Assembly: GCF_023500045.1 (NCBI RefSeq)
Contig: NZ_JAMCOF010000003.1
Coordinates: 1 to 64,000, forward strand
Source of the DNA: Bartonella bilalgolemi
Lineage (GTDB): Bacteria; Pseudomonadota; Alphaproteobacteria; Rhizobiales; Rhizobiaceae
Reading direction: 5' to 3'
Length of the DNA: 64,000 nucleotides
Made by a program: the position numbers and the translations under genes. This document shows, piece by piece, positions 8,881 to 16,946 of this stretch; position 1 is the first letter of the stretch; every line of letters starts with the position of its first letter. The notes beneath the pieces were generated by a model. That model ran no database searches, was not told the origin of the DNA, and saw only the letters and a list, made by a program, of their open reading frames with translations.

Positions 8881-9576
8881 ATGATTGTTGTAGTAGATGA
8901 CCGTAAATTGGTAACAGATGGCTATGCTACCTTATTTTCTCGCGAAGGAGTTGCTGCAACAGGTTTACCTCCTTCTGATTTTAGTGAATGGATTTCAACC
9001 GCCCCAGATAATGAGTTATCTTCAATTGAAGCAATTCTTTTAGGAAAATGTAAAAACCAAATTGAGTTACCGAAAGAGATTCGGAATTACAGCCCAACCC
9101 CAATTTTGGCCTTAACAGAGACAAATGCTTTAGAGCACACGATAGAACTTTTCCAATCAGGTATTGACGACGTAATCCGCAAACCAATTCACGTTCGTGA
9201 AATTTTAGCGCGAATTGCCGCTATTCGGAGACGAATCAGAAGCGATATACGAGGAACAAATACCGCAATTAAAATCGGCCCTATCAGCGTTTTTAATGAC
9301 GGGCGAGACCCACAAATTAATGGGGTAAACTTCCCTCTCCCACGCAGAGAACGTCGCATTCTTGAATACCTAACAACAAACCCTGGCAGACGCGTCAACA
9401 AAACACAAATATTTAACGCTGTCTACGGTATCTTTGATGATACAATAGAAGAAAATGTTATTGAAAGCCACATAAGCAAACTTCGCAAGAAACTAACAAC
9501 AAAACTCGGCTATGATATCATAGACTCAAAAAGATTCCTTGGTTACAGTTTAAAAATTAAAAATGACTTAGACTAA
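8881..9576 (+). CDS. ftcR: flagellar transcriptional regulator FtcR (Rem-type orphan response regulator)
   Basis: FtcR/Rem is the OmpR-like regulator that turns on flagellar genes in Brucella and rhizobia. The N-terminal half is a receiver-like domain starting MIVVVDDRKLVTDG; Asp6/Asp7, Thr79 and Lys101 (RKP) match receiver positions. The expected phospho-aspartate position reads Gly55 (ILLGKC), so normal phosphorylation is doubtful. The C-terminal half is a winged helix (LPRRERRILEYL, then ENVIESHISKLRKKL and GYSLK). A GTG two codons upstream (8875) is possible, but 8881 matches the family N terminus. The gene stands alone between gaps of about 260 and 196 bases, so it likely has its own promoter. 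Its base usage on the plus strand is A/C-rich, unlike the G/T-rich neighbours. Confidence 0.92.
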   Translation: MIVVVDDRKLVTDGYATLFSREGVAATGLPPSDFSEWISTAPDNELSSIEAILLGKCKNQIELPKEIRNYSPTPILALTETNALEHTIELFQSGIDDVIRKPIHVREILARIAAIRRRIRSDIRGTNTAIKIGPISVFNDGRDPQINGVNFPLPRRERRILEYLTTNPGRRVNKTQIFNAVYGIFDDTIEENVIESHISKLRKKLTTKLGYDIIDSKRFLGYSLKIKNDLD

Positions 9577-9772
9577 ATTTATACTAAGATCTCCTCTGAC
9601 TTTAAAAAATACACTTCAAATTAACATTTTAACCTGATCCCAAATACATAAAGATAAATTATGTTTTTTTTATGATCATATAATTTATTTTTATAAAAAC
9701 ATTTAAGCAAAAGCTTCACGTAAGGAAGTTTATTTATGGTAGTGTTATAGGCTAAAAATCATAGGAGATGAT

Positions 9773-10981
9773 ATGGGTATTTATGGAATGATGCGTACTG
9801 GTGTTTCTGGTATGAACGCTCAGGGGACGCGGCTGTCTGGTGTGGCTGACAATGTCGCTAATGTTGGTACAGTCGGGTATAAACGTACGAATGTTCAGTT
9901 TTCTAATTATGTAACGCCTTCAGGACAATATGCTTATGTTCCTGGTGGAGTGAAGAGCCATATTGGTCATGATATTTCGATTAGTGGTCCGGCGCATGCA
10001 ACAGGTCGTTCTGGTGATGTGATGATTCATGGAAATGGCTTTTTTCGTGTTGCAGATGAAAATGGAAAAGAATTTTTAACGCGTGCAGGGTCTTTTACAC
10101 GCGATAAGGATGGGTATCTTCGTAATACTGCAGGGTATTATCTTTTAAATGAAGATGGAGAAAGAATCCAAATTAAAGGTGGTCCAACCGATTTATTCGG
10201 TCCTGAAGCGACGACGAAAATTGATTTTAAAGCAAACTTTAATCCGAGTGCAAAGGTTGTGATGCCGAAGGATGGTCAAATTGATCCTGATAATCCTAAA
10301 AGTTATAGTCAGAAGAAGTCAATGACGACTTATGACAGCCAAGGTAAAAAGGTGCAGGTTGATTTTTATATGAGAAAAACCGATGAAAATAAGTGGGTTG
10401 TTGATGCTTATTCTAACGGAGAAAAAGTTGGCTCTACAAAGTTTAATTTTGATAAAGAAGGAAATCTTATAGAGCCTACAAAAGAATTTAAATTAACATT
10501 GCCAGATAGTGAAGGGCAAACTTTTGAGGTCAATGTTAATTTTGGCGGGGTGGGGGCAGATTCCTTGGTGACGCAAAAGGGCAATTTATTTGCTTTTGAA
10601 GCGGAAGCAGATGGTATGGAGTCGGGAGCCTTTGATGGTTTTACTTTTGGTAAAAATGGTGAAATTGAGGTTATGTATTCCAATCAAAAAACGCGGATTA
10701 TTGGGTATGTAGGCATGACGACTGTGGCTTCACCAGAAAGTTTAACTTTTTTAGGTGGCTCTGCTTTTGAAACTAATAGTCAGACGGGAGCTCAAATGAT
10801 GGGACGTCCTGGTGATGGTGTCTTTGGTACTCTATCTTCTGGTTATTTGGAGGATTCAAACGTTGATATGGGCGATGAACTGACAGATATGATTGAAGCG
10901 CAACGGAATTATACAGCGAATTCCAAAGTATTTCAAACGGGTTCGGAGTTGATGGATGTTATTGTTAATTTGAAACGATAA
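9773..10981 (+). CDS. flgE: flagellar hook protein FlgE
   Basis: FlgE subunits polymerise into the hook, the flexible joint outside the cell. The 402-residue protein begins GIYGMMRTGVSGMNAQGTR and continues with LSGVADNVANVGTVGYKRTN, the rod/hook N-terminal motif. A typical hook core follows (GNGFFRVADENGKEFLTRAG). The C-terminal motif is present (GYLEDSNVDMGDELTDMIEA and NSKVFQTGSELMDVIVNLKR). The gene has a good ribosome site, TAGGAG, seven bases before the ATG. It starts a new cluster after ftcR (flgE-flgK-flgL-flaF-flbT-flgD-fliQ), and the 196-base upstream gap is the likely promoter and FtcR-responsive region by analogy with Brucella; no binding site can be read by eye. Confidence 0.97.
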   Translation: MGIYGMMRTGVSGMNAQGTRLSGVADNVANVGTVGYKRTNVQFSNYVTPSGQYAYVPGGVKSHIGHDISISGPAHATGRSGDVMIHGNGFFRVADENGKEFLTRAGSFTRDKDGYLRNTAGYYLLNEDGERIQIKGGPTDLFGPEATTKIDFKANFNPSAKVVMPKDGQIDPDNPKSYSQKKSMTTYDSQGKKVQVDFYMRKTDENKWVVDAYSNGEKVGSTKFNFDKEGNLIEPTKEFKLTLPDSEGQTFEVNVNFGGVGADSLVTQKGNLFAFEAEADGMESGAFDGFTFGKNGEIEVMYSNQKTRIIGYVGMTTVASPESLTFLGGSAFETNSQTGAQMMGRPGDGVFGTLSSGYLEDSNVDMGDELTDMIEAQRNYTANSKVFQTGSELMDVIVNLKR

Positions 10982-11010
10982 TGTAAACACAATCAAAAGG
11001 GGATAAGATT

Positions 11011-12381
11011 ATGTCGCTTAACTTAGCACTTAACTCAGCCCGAAACTCGCTAAAAGCAACTACAGGTCGACTTGATACTGTTTCGCGTAATGTCGTGAGA
11101 GCAGGTGATCCGAATTATACGCGTCGCACTTCATATTTAGAATCGGGGCCGGGGGGAGCGGTTCATGTTGTTGTGCGTCGTGATGGTGATATCCATTTGT
11201 TGAATAATTATTTGGTCAAAGCAAGCGAAGCTGCTGCTGCTGGCAGTCTTTCTAATGGGCTTAATCGTTTATCTGATATTTATGGAGCGGATAAATTTTC
11301 AAATTCACCTTCTAAATTGCTTGGTGAATTTCAAAAAGCACTTCAGTCGTATGCTAATGATCCACAACAGCGTTCTAATGGAGAAGCAGCAGTTGATCGT
11401 GCTCGTGATTTGGCCAAAGGATTGAATACAGGAAGTCGTGAAATTGAGAAATTATGTAATGATGTGAATAGTGATATTGAAGATTCTGTTAATTACATCA
11501 ATGATTTATTGCAAAAATTTCATGAGATTGATCAGCTTGTGGTGCGGGAGAGAAATGCAAATCGAGATGATAGTGTTTATATGGATCAAAGAGATTCTGT
11601 TTTAAAAGAGTTATCTCAAGAAATTGGTATCAATACAGTTAATCATTCTGATGGAACAATATCCATTTATGGTATGGATGGCAGTACTTTGTATGATAAA
11701 ATACCACGGACAGTATCGTTTCAATTCAGTACTTCTTTGCCACCTGGTATTTCTGGAAAACAGGTTTTCATTGATGGTGTCCCTTTAGGTCATTCATCTT
11801 TTATTGATCCTAATGGAGGAGGTAATCTCGGCGGTTTATTGAAGCTACGTGATGATATTATACCACAATATCAAAAGCAGTTAGACGGAATAGCACATGC
11901 TTTGATGCAGATGTTTCCTGGCCCTCCTTCTTTATTTTTAGATGGAGATCAGCTGAGTGATCAGATCAGTGCTTTTGAGGGGCTAGCAGGAAGGATACAA
12001 CTTAATCCTATATTTGACAGCAAAACAGAGGGTGGTGGTCCAGAACATTTTGGTGATAATCTTCAAGAATTAGTAGATGCTTTTAATAAAAAACAGAAAT
12101 TTGGAATAGGTACAGGTTTGGGTCCAGAGCAGTCAATTATGGATTTTGGTAAAAACTCAATAGGTTGGCTTGAAGGTTTACGGTCAAATGCAGACAAAGA
12201 ATCTAGATATCAGGGTGCAATGTTTTTGCATGCTGCTGAGGCATTATCCAATGCAACAGGTGTTAATACGGATGATGAATTAGCTTTGATGTTACAATTA
12301 GAGCAGACATATGGAGCAACCTCTCGTATTATCAGTACGGTTGGTAAAATGTTAGATGATCTTCTAGCAGCAGTTAGGTAG
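11011..12381 (+). CDS. flgK: flagellar hook-associated protein FlgK (HAP1)
   Basis: FlgK is the first hook-filament junction protein. The N terminus (SLNLALNSARNSLKATTGR, then VSRNVVRAGDPNYTRR) carries the rod/hook motif with the Asn/Tyr/Arg pattern of HAP1. A long helical region follows (residues about 70-230; QRSNGEAAVDRARDLAKGL, then MDQRDSVLKELSQEIG), and the C terminus (GVNTDDELALMLQLEQTYG, then ARIISTVGKMLDDLLA-like) ends in the family helix. At 456 residues it is slightly short compared with enteric FlgK but normal for rhizobia. It is 29 bases downstream of flgE with a GGGG-type ribosome site and 7 bases upstream of flgL, so it is part of one operon. Confidence 0.95.
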   Translation: MSLNLALNSARNSLKATTGRLDTVSRNVVRAGDPNYTRRTSYLESGPGGAVHVVVRRDGDIHLLNNYLVKASEAAAAGSLSNGLNRLSDIYGADKFSNSPSKLLGEFQKALQSYANDPQQRSNGEAAVDRARDLAKGLNTGSREIEKLCNDVNSDIEDSVNYINDLLQKFHEIDQLVVRERNANRDDSVYMDQRDSVLKELSQEIGINTVNHSDGTISIYGMDGSTLYDKIPRTVSFQFSTSLPPGISGKQVFIDGVPLGHSSFIDPNGGGNLGGLLKLRDDIIPQYQKQLDGIAHALMQMFPGPPSLFLDGDQLSDQISAFEGLAGRIQLNPIFDSKTEGGGPEHFGDNLQELVDAFNKKQKFGIGTGLGPEQSIMDFGKNSIGWLEGLRSNADKESRYQGAMFLHAAEALSNATGVNTDDELALMLQLEQTYGATSRIISTVGKMLDDLLAAVR

Positions 12382-12388
12382 GTGTAAA

Positions 12389-13471
12389 GTGAGAGTTTCT
12401 TCAATTTCGACATATGTTTTAAACAATGCACGGCGTAATATAATTTCTGAAGGGCAGTCTGATTTGATGAAAGCGGGCTATGAAATGGCTACTGGACAGG
12501 TGTATGATCCAGGTCTTGCATTGGGGCATAAAACAGGACGCTTAATGGATCTTGAGAATCAGATGAGTTATCTCGAAGGTTATAGTACGAGCAATAAACT
12601 TCTTTCATTAAGACTATCTTCTGTGCAGGTTGCGATTCAAAGCTTAATTGCATCAGGTGATAAAGAAGCAACACCAGGGGCATTGACTATTTTTAATAAT
12701 ATGCTTGTAGGTGATGCAGGAAATGCAACACCATCTGCAGCGCAAGCTGTTGCCCAAAATTCTTTGGGTGCATTTATTTCGGCTTTAAATACCAATTTTA
12801 ATGGTGAGTATGTATTTGGTGGAATAAATACGAGTGAACCGCCGTTAAAGTTTTATAAAGTAGGTGGTGAAACGGGTCCCAGTAAAATTGTGCAAGAGAC
12901 GTTTGAGAATTTTCTAAATGGTAGAAAACTAGAAGATCTCACCAGTGAAGAGATGGAAGAATTTATTGATGGGTCCTTTAGCGATTTATTTAATGAAGAG
13001 AATTTTAAGGAATTTTTTTCAAATGCTCAAGATGGTTCTATTGAGAAGCACATTGCATCCAATGGTGATAAGGTAGATGCTGCGGTAAGTGCTAATGAAA
13101 AAGGTTTCCGTGATGCTATGAAAAATCTGATTTTAGTAGCAGAATTTGGTGATATCGGTTTATCAAAAGAAGCACAAGAAAGTCTCTTTTCAAGAGCACG
13201 AGTGTCTGCCGATGATACATCTACAAGCAGTGCTGTAGATAAAATTATTGCAACAGCTTCTAGAGTGGGAAGTACAGAGGCAAGGGTGAAAGGGGCTACG
13301 CAACAAATTGAAACTCAAGTAGGCCTTCTCAAAGGAGCACAAATTAATATGATTGGTGTTGATGCGGCAGAGGTCGCTCAAAAAGTCAAAGCTTTGGAGG
13401 CTATGTTAGAAGCTTCTTATACTTTGACAGATATGATAAGACGATTAAGTCTTATTAATTATTTAAAATAA
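12389..13471 (+). CDS. flgL: flagellar hook-associated protein FlgL (HAP3)
   Basis: FlgL is the second junction protein between hook and filament and is related to flagellin. The N terminus (RVSSISTYVLNNARRNIIS, then LMKAGYEMATGQVYDPGLAL) and the C-terminal helix (GVDAAEVAQKVKALEAMLEA, then MIRRLSLINYLK) are flagellin-like. The central part is variable (NTNFNGEYVFGGINTSEPPL, a strongly conserved FlgL segment, near residues 130-150). The start codon is GTG at 12389, seven bases after flgK stops; an AGGTAGGTG stretch at the flgK end can act as ribosome site. At 360 residues it is within the rhizobial range. No flagellin gene is present in this window. Confidence 0.94.
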   Translation: MRVSSISTYVLNNARRNIISEGQSDLMKAGYEMATGQVYDPGLALGHKTGRLMDLENQMSYLEGYSTSNKLLSLRLSSVQVAIQSLIASGDKEATPGALTIFNNMLVGDAGNATPSAAQAVAQNSLGAFISALNTNFNGEYVFGGINTSEPPLKFYKVGGETGPSKIVQETFENFLNGRKLEDLTSEEMEEFIDGSFSDLFNEENFKEFFSNAQDGSIEKHIASNGDKVDAAVSANEKGFRDAMKNLILVAEFGDIGLSKEAQESLFSRARVSADDTSTSSAVDKIIATASRVGSTEARVKGATQQIETQVGLLKGAQINMIGVDAAEVAQKVKALEAMLEASYTLTDMIRRLSLINYLK

Positions 13472-13488
13472 AGAGGTTAAGCTGTTTA

Positions 13489-13857
13489 ATGTATCAAATG
13501 CGATATGAAGATATCATGGAAGATGATGCAATGAGTGCACGTGAGCGTGAACGGTTTTTGTTTGATCGCTGTATTAAGCTTCTTTTAGCTGCAAAAGCGA
13601 AAGGTCCTGGTACGTGTGAAGCTAAGGATGCAGTTCAGTTCGCTCGAAAGCTTTGGGTTATTCTTATTGAAGATCTTGGGCAGGCAGCAAATGCCTTACC
13701 ACAGGCATTGAAAGCATCTCTCATTTCTATTGGTTTTTTTATTTTAAAAGAAATTCAGAAATTAGATGAAGGAGAGATTACTGATTTTGATGTTCTTGTT
13801 GAGATCTCTGAGTCTATTCGTGATGGTTTGGCAGAAAATGCGGAGATATGTGAATGA
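13489..13857 (+). CDS. flaF: flagellar biosynthesis regulator FlaF
   Basis: FlaF promotes flagellin synthesis or secretion in alphaproteobacteria and acts together with FlbT. The 122-residue all-helical protein reads MSARERERFLFDRCIKLLLA near residues 13-32, then DAVQFARKLWVILIEDLGQ and LKASLISIGFFILKEIQKL, the conserved FlaF helices. It starts 17 bases after flgL (GAGG ribosome site) and overlaps flbT by 4 bases, which fits coupled expression of the two opposing regulators. In Caulobacter, FlbT represses and FlaF permits flagellin translation; whether that holds here is inferred from the family. Confidence 0.92.
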   Translation: MYQMRYEDIMEDDAMSARERERFLFDRCIKLLLAAKAKGPGTCEAKDAVQFARKLWVILIEDLGQAANALPQALKASLISIGFFILKEIQKLDEGEITDFDVLVEISESIRDGLAENAEICE

Positions 13858-14297
13858 GCAAGAAAACAATTCATTTGACACTCAAACCAAATGAAAGAAT
13901 CTTTCTTAATGGTGCTGTATTACGAGTGGATCGTAAAGTAACTTTTGAATTGTTGAATGATGCAACTTTTCTTTTAGAAGGGCATGTTTTACAAGTTGAA
14001 GATACTGATACTCCTCTTAAACAGCTTTATTTTTCTGCTCAGCTTATGTTGATTAATCCAAATGAAGCGGAGAAAGCATTAACTGTGTTTGTTGATCTGT
14101 TAAAAAAATTACTTCAAACTTTTACTGATTGTGACCTTTTGAAAGGCTTAAAGGAATGTATTTATTTAACTGAGCAAAATAAAATTTTTGAGGTATTAAA
14201 AGTTCTCCGTAGTTTGTTTCAGAAAGAAGCACAAATTATGGGTAAAATATCTTCAACAAATTCGACAAGTATGAATGTAAGGCAAGTTAGAATATAA
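13854..14297 (+). CDS. flbT: flagellar biosynthesis repressor FlbT
   Basis: FlbT is a small cytoplasmic regulator that in Caulobacter binds the flagellin mRNA leader and represses its translation until the hook is complete. This 147-residue protein begins KKTIHLTLKPNERIFLNGAV and VDRKVTFELLNDATFLLEGH, the hallmark beta-rich N-terminal part. A helical half follows (TPLKQLYFSAQLMLINP, then ALTVFVDLLKKLLQTF and IYLTEQNKIFEVLKVLRSLF). Length and order (flaF-flbT-flgD) match Brucella and Sinorhizobium. Translation probably couples to flaF through the 4-base overlap. The mRNA target in this organism is not visible here, since no flagellin gene lies in the window. Confidence 0.93.
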   Translation: MSKKTIHLTLKPNERIFLNGAVLRVDRKVTFELLNDATFLLEGHVLQVEDTDTPLKQLYFSAQLMLINPNEAEKALTVFVDLLKKLLQTFTDCDLLKGLKECIYLTEQNKIFEVLKVLRSLFQKEAQIMGKISSTNSTSMNVRQVRI

Positions 14298-14314
14298 TAT
14301 TAACGAGGTGTGAT

Positions 14315-14824
14315 ATGGTATTGGATGCGGTTAGTGCTCTTAGAAGTTATTCTCAAGATAGTGGTGGACAGCCGGAAATAGCTGGAGCAAAGAGGAATGC
14401 AGATTATGATACGTTTATAAAGCTGTTGGTAGCACAGATGAAAAATCAAGATCCAACAAATCCTATGGATTCAACAGAATTTGTGGCGCAGTTGGCAAGT
14501 TTTTCATCTGTTGAACAAGGTATAAAAATGAATGAGACACTTGCCCAGATGCTTTCTAATGGATCAATCAACGGGGCAGAGGGCTATGTTGGCAAATATA
14601 TTCAATTTACAGATGAAAAAGACACAGTTATTGAAGGATATGTGGTTTCTATTGATATTTATAGTGATGGTATAGTTGCAACATTGGACAATGATGAAAA
14701 AGTTGTTATTGGTCCAGGTGTTAAAGTTATGGCTGAAAAACCTGATATAGAGAATGATAAACCTGGTGAAAATGGTGATAAAATTGAAGCTGATGGTCGT
14801 AAATCTTATGTTGGTAGGTTTTAG
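14315..14824 (+). CDS. flgD: flagellar hook capping protein FlgD
   Basis: FlgD forms the scaffold cap on the growing hook and is shed when the hook is complete. The conserved N-terminal part reads YDTFIKLLVAQMKNQDPTNP followed by MDSTEFVAQLASFSSVEQG near residues 30-70, which is diagnostic. The C-terminal half is short (GYVGKYIQFTDEKDTVIEGY, then VVSIDIYSDGIVATLDND), so the protein is 169 residues and lacks the full Ig-like domains of enteric FlgD (about 230). That shortness is usual in Rhizobiales. It has its own ribosome site (GAGG, 14306-14309) 17 bases after flbT, and only 3 bases separate it from fliQ. Confidence 0.94.
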   Translation: MVLDAVSALRSYSQDSGGQPEIAGAKRNADYDTFIKLLVAQMKNQDPTNPMDSTEFVAQLASFSSVEQGIKMNETLAQMLSNGSINGAEGYVGKYIQFTDEKDTVIEGYVVSIDIYSDGIVATLDNDEKVVIGPGVKVMAEKPDIENDKPGENGDKIEADGRKSYVGRF

Positions 14825-14827
14825 AGT

Positions 14828-15094
14828 ATGAATGAAGCTGATGCTATTGATATGGTAACAGCAGCTATATGGACTGTTTTAACTGCTAGTGGTCCAGCAG
14901 TTTTTGCTGCAATGTCTGCAGGTATTATTATTGCTTTATTTCAAGCGCTAACACAAATTCAGGAAATGACTCTGACATTTATTCCTAAAATTATTATTAT
15001 TTTTTTAGTGTTAGCATTTACAGCTCCATTTGTTGGAGGACAGATTTACGCTTTTACACAATTTGTTTATAATCGAATAGAAACGGGATTTTAG
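14828..15094 (+). CDS. fliQ: flagellar export gate protein FliQ
   Basis: FliQ is a small membrane protein of the flagellar type III export gate (with FliP, FliR, FlhB and FlhA). The 88 residues have two membrane segments (about 15-38, TVLTASGPAVFAAMSAGIII; and about 50-72, LTFIPKIIIIFLVLAFTAPF). Between them lies the conserved loop ALFQALTQIQEMTL, a clear FliQ signature. Family length is normal. It is the last gene of the flagellar block: a terminator-like hairpin follows, and flhA and fliR, which normally come next in Brucella and Sinorhizobium, are not here. Confidence 0.95.
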   Translation: MNEADAIDMVTAAIWTVLTASGPAVFAAMSAGIIIALFQALTQIQEMTLTFIPKIIIIFLVLAFTAPFVGGQIYAFTQFVYNRIETGF

Positions 15095-15105
15095 AAATTT
15101 TTGTT

Positions 15106-15138
15106 AAAAGTGTATCATAGGATACTAGAATACTTTTT
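15106..15138 (+). terminator. possible terminator after fliQ
   Basis: Twelve bases after the fliQ stop, AAAAGT (15106-15111) can pair with ACTTTT (15132-15137). Inside, GTATC (15112-15116) pairs perfectly with GATAC (15121-15125) around an ATAG loop. The element ends in a run of five T. The stem is modest in GC, so this is a plausible but weak intrinsic terminator for the plus-strand flagellar operon. Confidence 0.45.
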
Positions 15139-15271
15139 CTTATATCTGCCTATTACAAATTTTTTAGAAAATTCTTTGTAAAACACGCATTAAACCTTTT
15201 TATAAACAACAGTCATTCATTTCACACTGATTATTTTAACTCAATTACCATTCTGTAAATTTCATATATAT

Positions 15272-15634
15272 TTATGCAGGGCTTTCTTTTTCTAATGCAA
15301 TTAATTGGCCATTTGTCCTTTGTGTTGTAAGAAGCTCTTCTTTTTTTACCATTTCACGTTGTTGCATTGGTTGCTTCTTATACTCTTCTGCAGCATTTAA
15401 AAAGAAAAAGTCATCATAGTTTGTGACTGGTTTCATTACTTTCTGACGGATAATCTCATTAATATGCGTAAGCATATCAGAGATATTTGCTGAAAGAGGA
15501 TAATGGGGCATGGGTTCAACAACAGGAGCCATTTTTATAAATTTCTGAGTTGATTGCACGCCATTTTTAGAAAATGTTACTGGCGGCATTGGTGTTGCAA
15601 AACGCATTGTTGAAGTAATTTTCTCTGGCTTCAT
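15272..15634 (-). CDS. small conserved-looking protein of unknown function
   Basis: I do not recognise this 120-residue protein. It lies between the end of the flagellar operon and the iron importer, on the opposite strand from fliQ. The start at 15634 (MKPEKITSTMRFATPMPP) is chosen because GAGGGG lies eight bases upstream; the earlier ATG at 15640 is too close to that site. The first half is rich in Met and Pro (including MAPVVEPMPHYPL). The middle is helical (ISDMLTHINEIIRQKVM) and the end is charged (QQREMVKKEELLTTQ). There is no signal peptide or membrane segment. A role near the flagellar cluster is only a guess from position. Confidence 0.6.
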   Translation of the reverse strand: MKPEKITSTMRFATPMPPVTFSKNGVQSTQKFIKMAPVVEPMPHYPLSANISDMLTHINEIIRQKVMKPVTNYDDFFFLNAAEEYKKQPMQQREMVKKEELLTTQRTNGQLIALEKESPA

Positions 15635-16187
15635 AATCATTACCCCTCATTGCATTAACTATTTAATGATTCATAAAAACTACATAAAGGTAATCGATTT
15701 TTTTCATAAAATCAAGCAGCTAATAGATAATATGGGAAAAGGATACATAAATAGGGCACTTAGATTAAGAAAAAAGCTGAATTTTCATTTTATAAATGTT
15801 CAGGAGTCATGTAGCGTTAATTTCTTTGTATAAAAAATGATCGAATTAGAATTTTCTTACGTACACCTGTTTTGTTTTTTGTAACACTGTCTTCTATTTT
15901 TGAAATAACAATTAGCAGATTATTTGAAATGGTGTTGCTCCTTTTTGTCATTAGGGTTGCTATTTTAATGATTACAAAATTTCAGGATTGGGAAAAATTA
16001 GTTAGATGAGAAAAAAGATCAAGATTTCTGGATCTAAAATGTAAGTTACTGATTTTATTAATTTTTTATAATTTTGATTTGTTCCAAGATTGATGGTATC
16101 AGAGTCTATTATTACTCAATATTCAAAATTCAAGTTTTATTTTTTTAGAAAATTTTGAAGAGTATACGAGTTCTAAAGAAAAGTTTT
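15635..16187. other. gene-free gap between the unknown small gene and the iron importer
   Basis: About 550 bases lack a convincing gene. A plus-strand reading frame at about 15825-16008 is open for about 60 codons and reads like a membrane segment (FEMVLLLFVIRVAILMITK) ending in DWEKLVR, but it has no ATG near its beginning. It may be a remnant of a membrane protein or chance. Nothing else stands out. Confidence 0.4.
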
Positions 16188-16946
16188 TTATTGGTAATAA
16201 AGAGCAATAGGTATATCATTGATGGTTGTAACTTGAATATCCATATCATAAATGTCTTTGAGAATTTTAGGCTGGATAATTTCTTTTGGACTTCCACAAT
16301 AAACAGCTTTGCCATTTTTGATTGCGACAATCAAATCTGAATAATATGAGGCAAAATTAATATCATGCATAACAAGAAGAATGGTTTTTTTTAATTCATT
16401 GGCTGCACAGCGTAGTTGCTTCATCATGGAAACGGAATGTTTCATATCGAGGTTGTTCAATGGTTCATCTAATAAAAAATAGTTAGTATTTTGACAAATG
16501 ACCATTGCAATAAAAGCACGTTGACGCTGTCCTCCAGACAATTCATCTAAAAAGCGCGTTTCTAAGTTTTTTAAACCAAGATATTGAATAGCACTATTGA
16601 TAAATTGTTTATCTTCATTATTATATCGACCTTTAGAATAAGGATAGCGACCAAAACTGACTAAATCACGAACTGTTAGGCGAACAGATAAAGGATTATC
16701 TTGACGTAAAAGTGAGAGTTTTTTAGCTAAAATATCGTATGATGTCGTTTGAATATCAAAGCCATCGACATTAATTGTGCCTTTAGTAATCGGCAGAAGG
16801 CGTCTGATCATCATTAAAAGAGTTGATTTTCCTGAACCATTAGGGCCAATAAGAGAAATAATTCCCCCCTTTGGTAAATGAAGGCATAAATTATCAATAA
16901 CCGTCTTAGCTCCATAGGTTTTGGAAAGATGATTGATTTTAATCAT
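16188..16946 (-). CDS. siderophore/iron ABC transporter ATP-binding protein
   Basis: This subunit hydrolyses ATP to drive import of a ferric siderophore through the two adjacent permeases. The 252 residues contain Walker A (LIGPNGSGKSTLLMMI, near residues 34-49), the Q-loop region (LLRQDNPLSVRLTVRDLVSF), the ABC signature (LDELSGGQRQRAFIAM), Walker B (NYFLLDEPLNNLDM) and the H-loop (LLVMHDINFASYYSD). It resembles the FatE/CeuD/VctC group. Its start overlaps the end of the second permease by 4 bases, and it is the last gene of the four-gene minus-strand operon. The substrate is inferred from the family and not shown by sequence. Confidence 0.9.
   Translation of the reverse strand: MIKINHLSKTYGAKTVIDNLCLHLPKGGIISLIGPNGSGKSTLLMMIRRLLPITKGTINVDGFDIQTTSYDILAKKLSLLRQDNPLSVRLTVRDLVSFGRYPYSKGRYNNEDKQFINSAIQYLGLKNLETRFLDELSGGQRQRAFIAMVICQNTNYFLLDEPLNNLDMKHSVSMMKQLRCAANELKKTILLVMHDINFASYYSDLIVAIKNGKAVYCGSPKEIIQPKILKDIYDMDIQVTTINDIPIALYYQ

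Noticed and set aside
15825-16008. Membrane-like plus-strand frame in the gap before the iron importer
   Set aside because: No ATG near its start, no ribosome site and no recognised family; possibly a remnant, not called as a gene.
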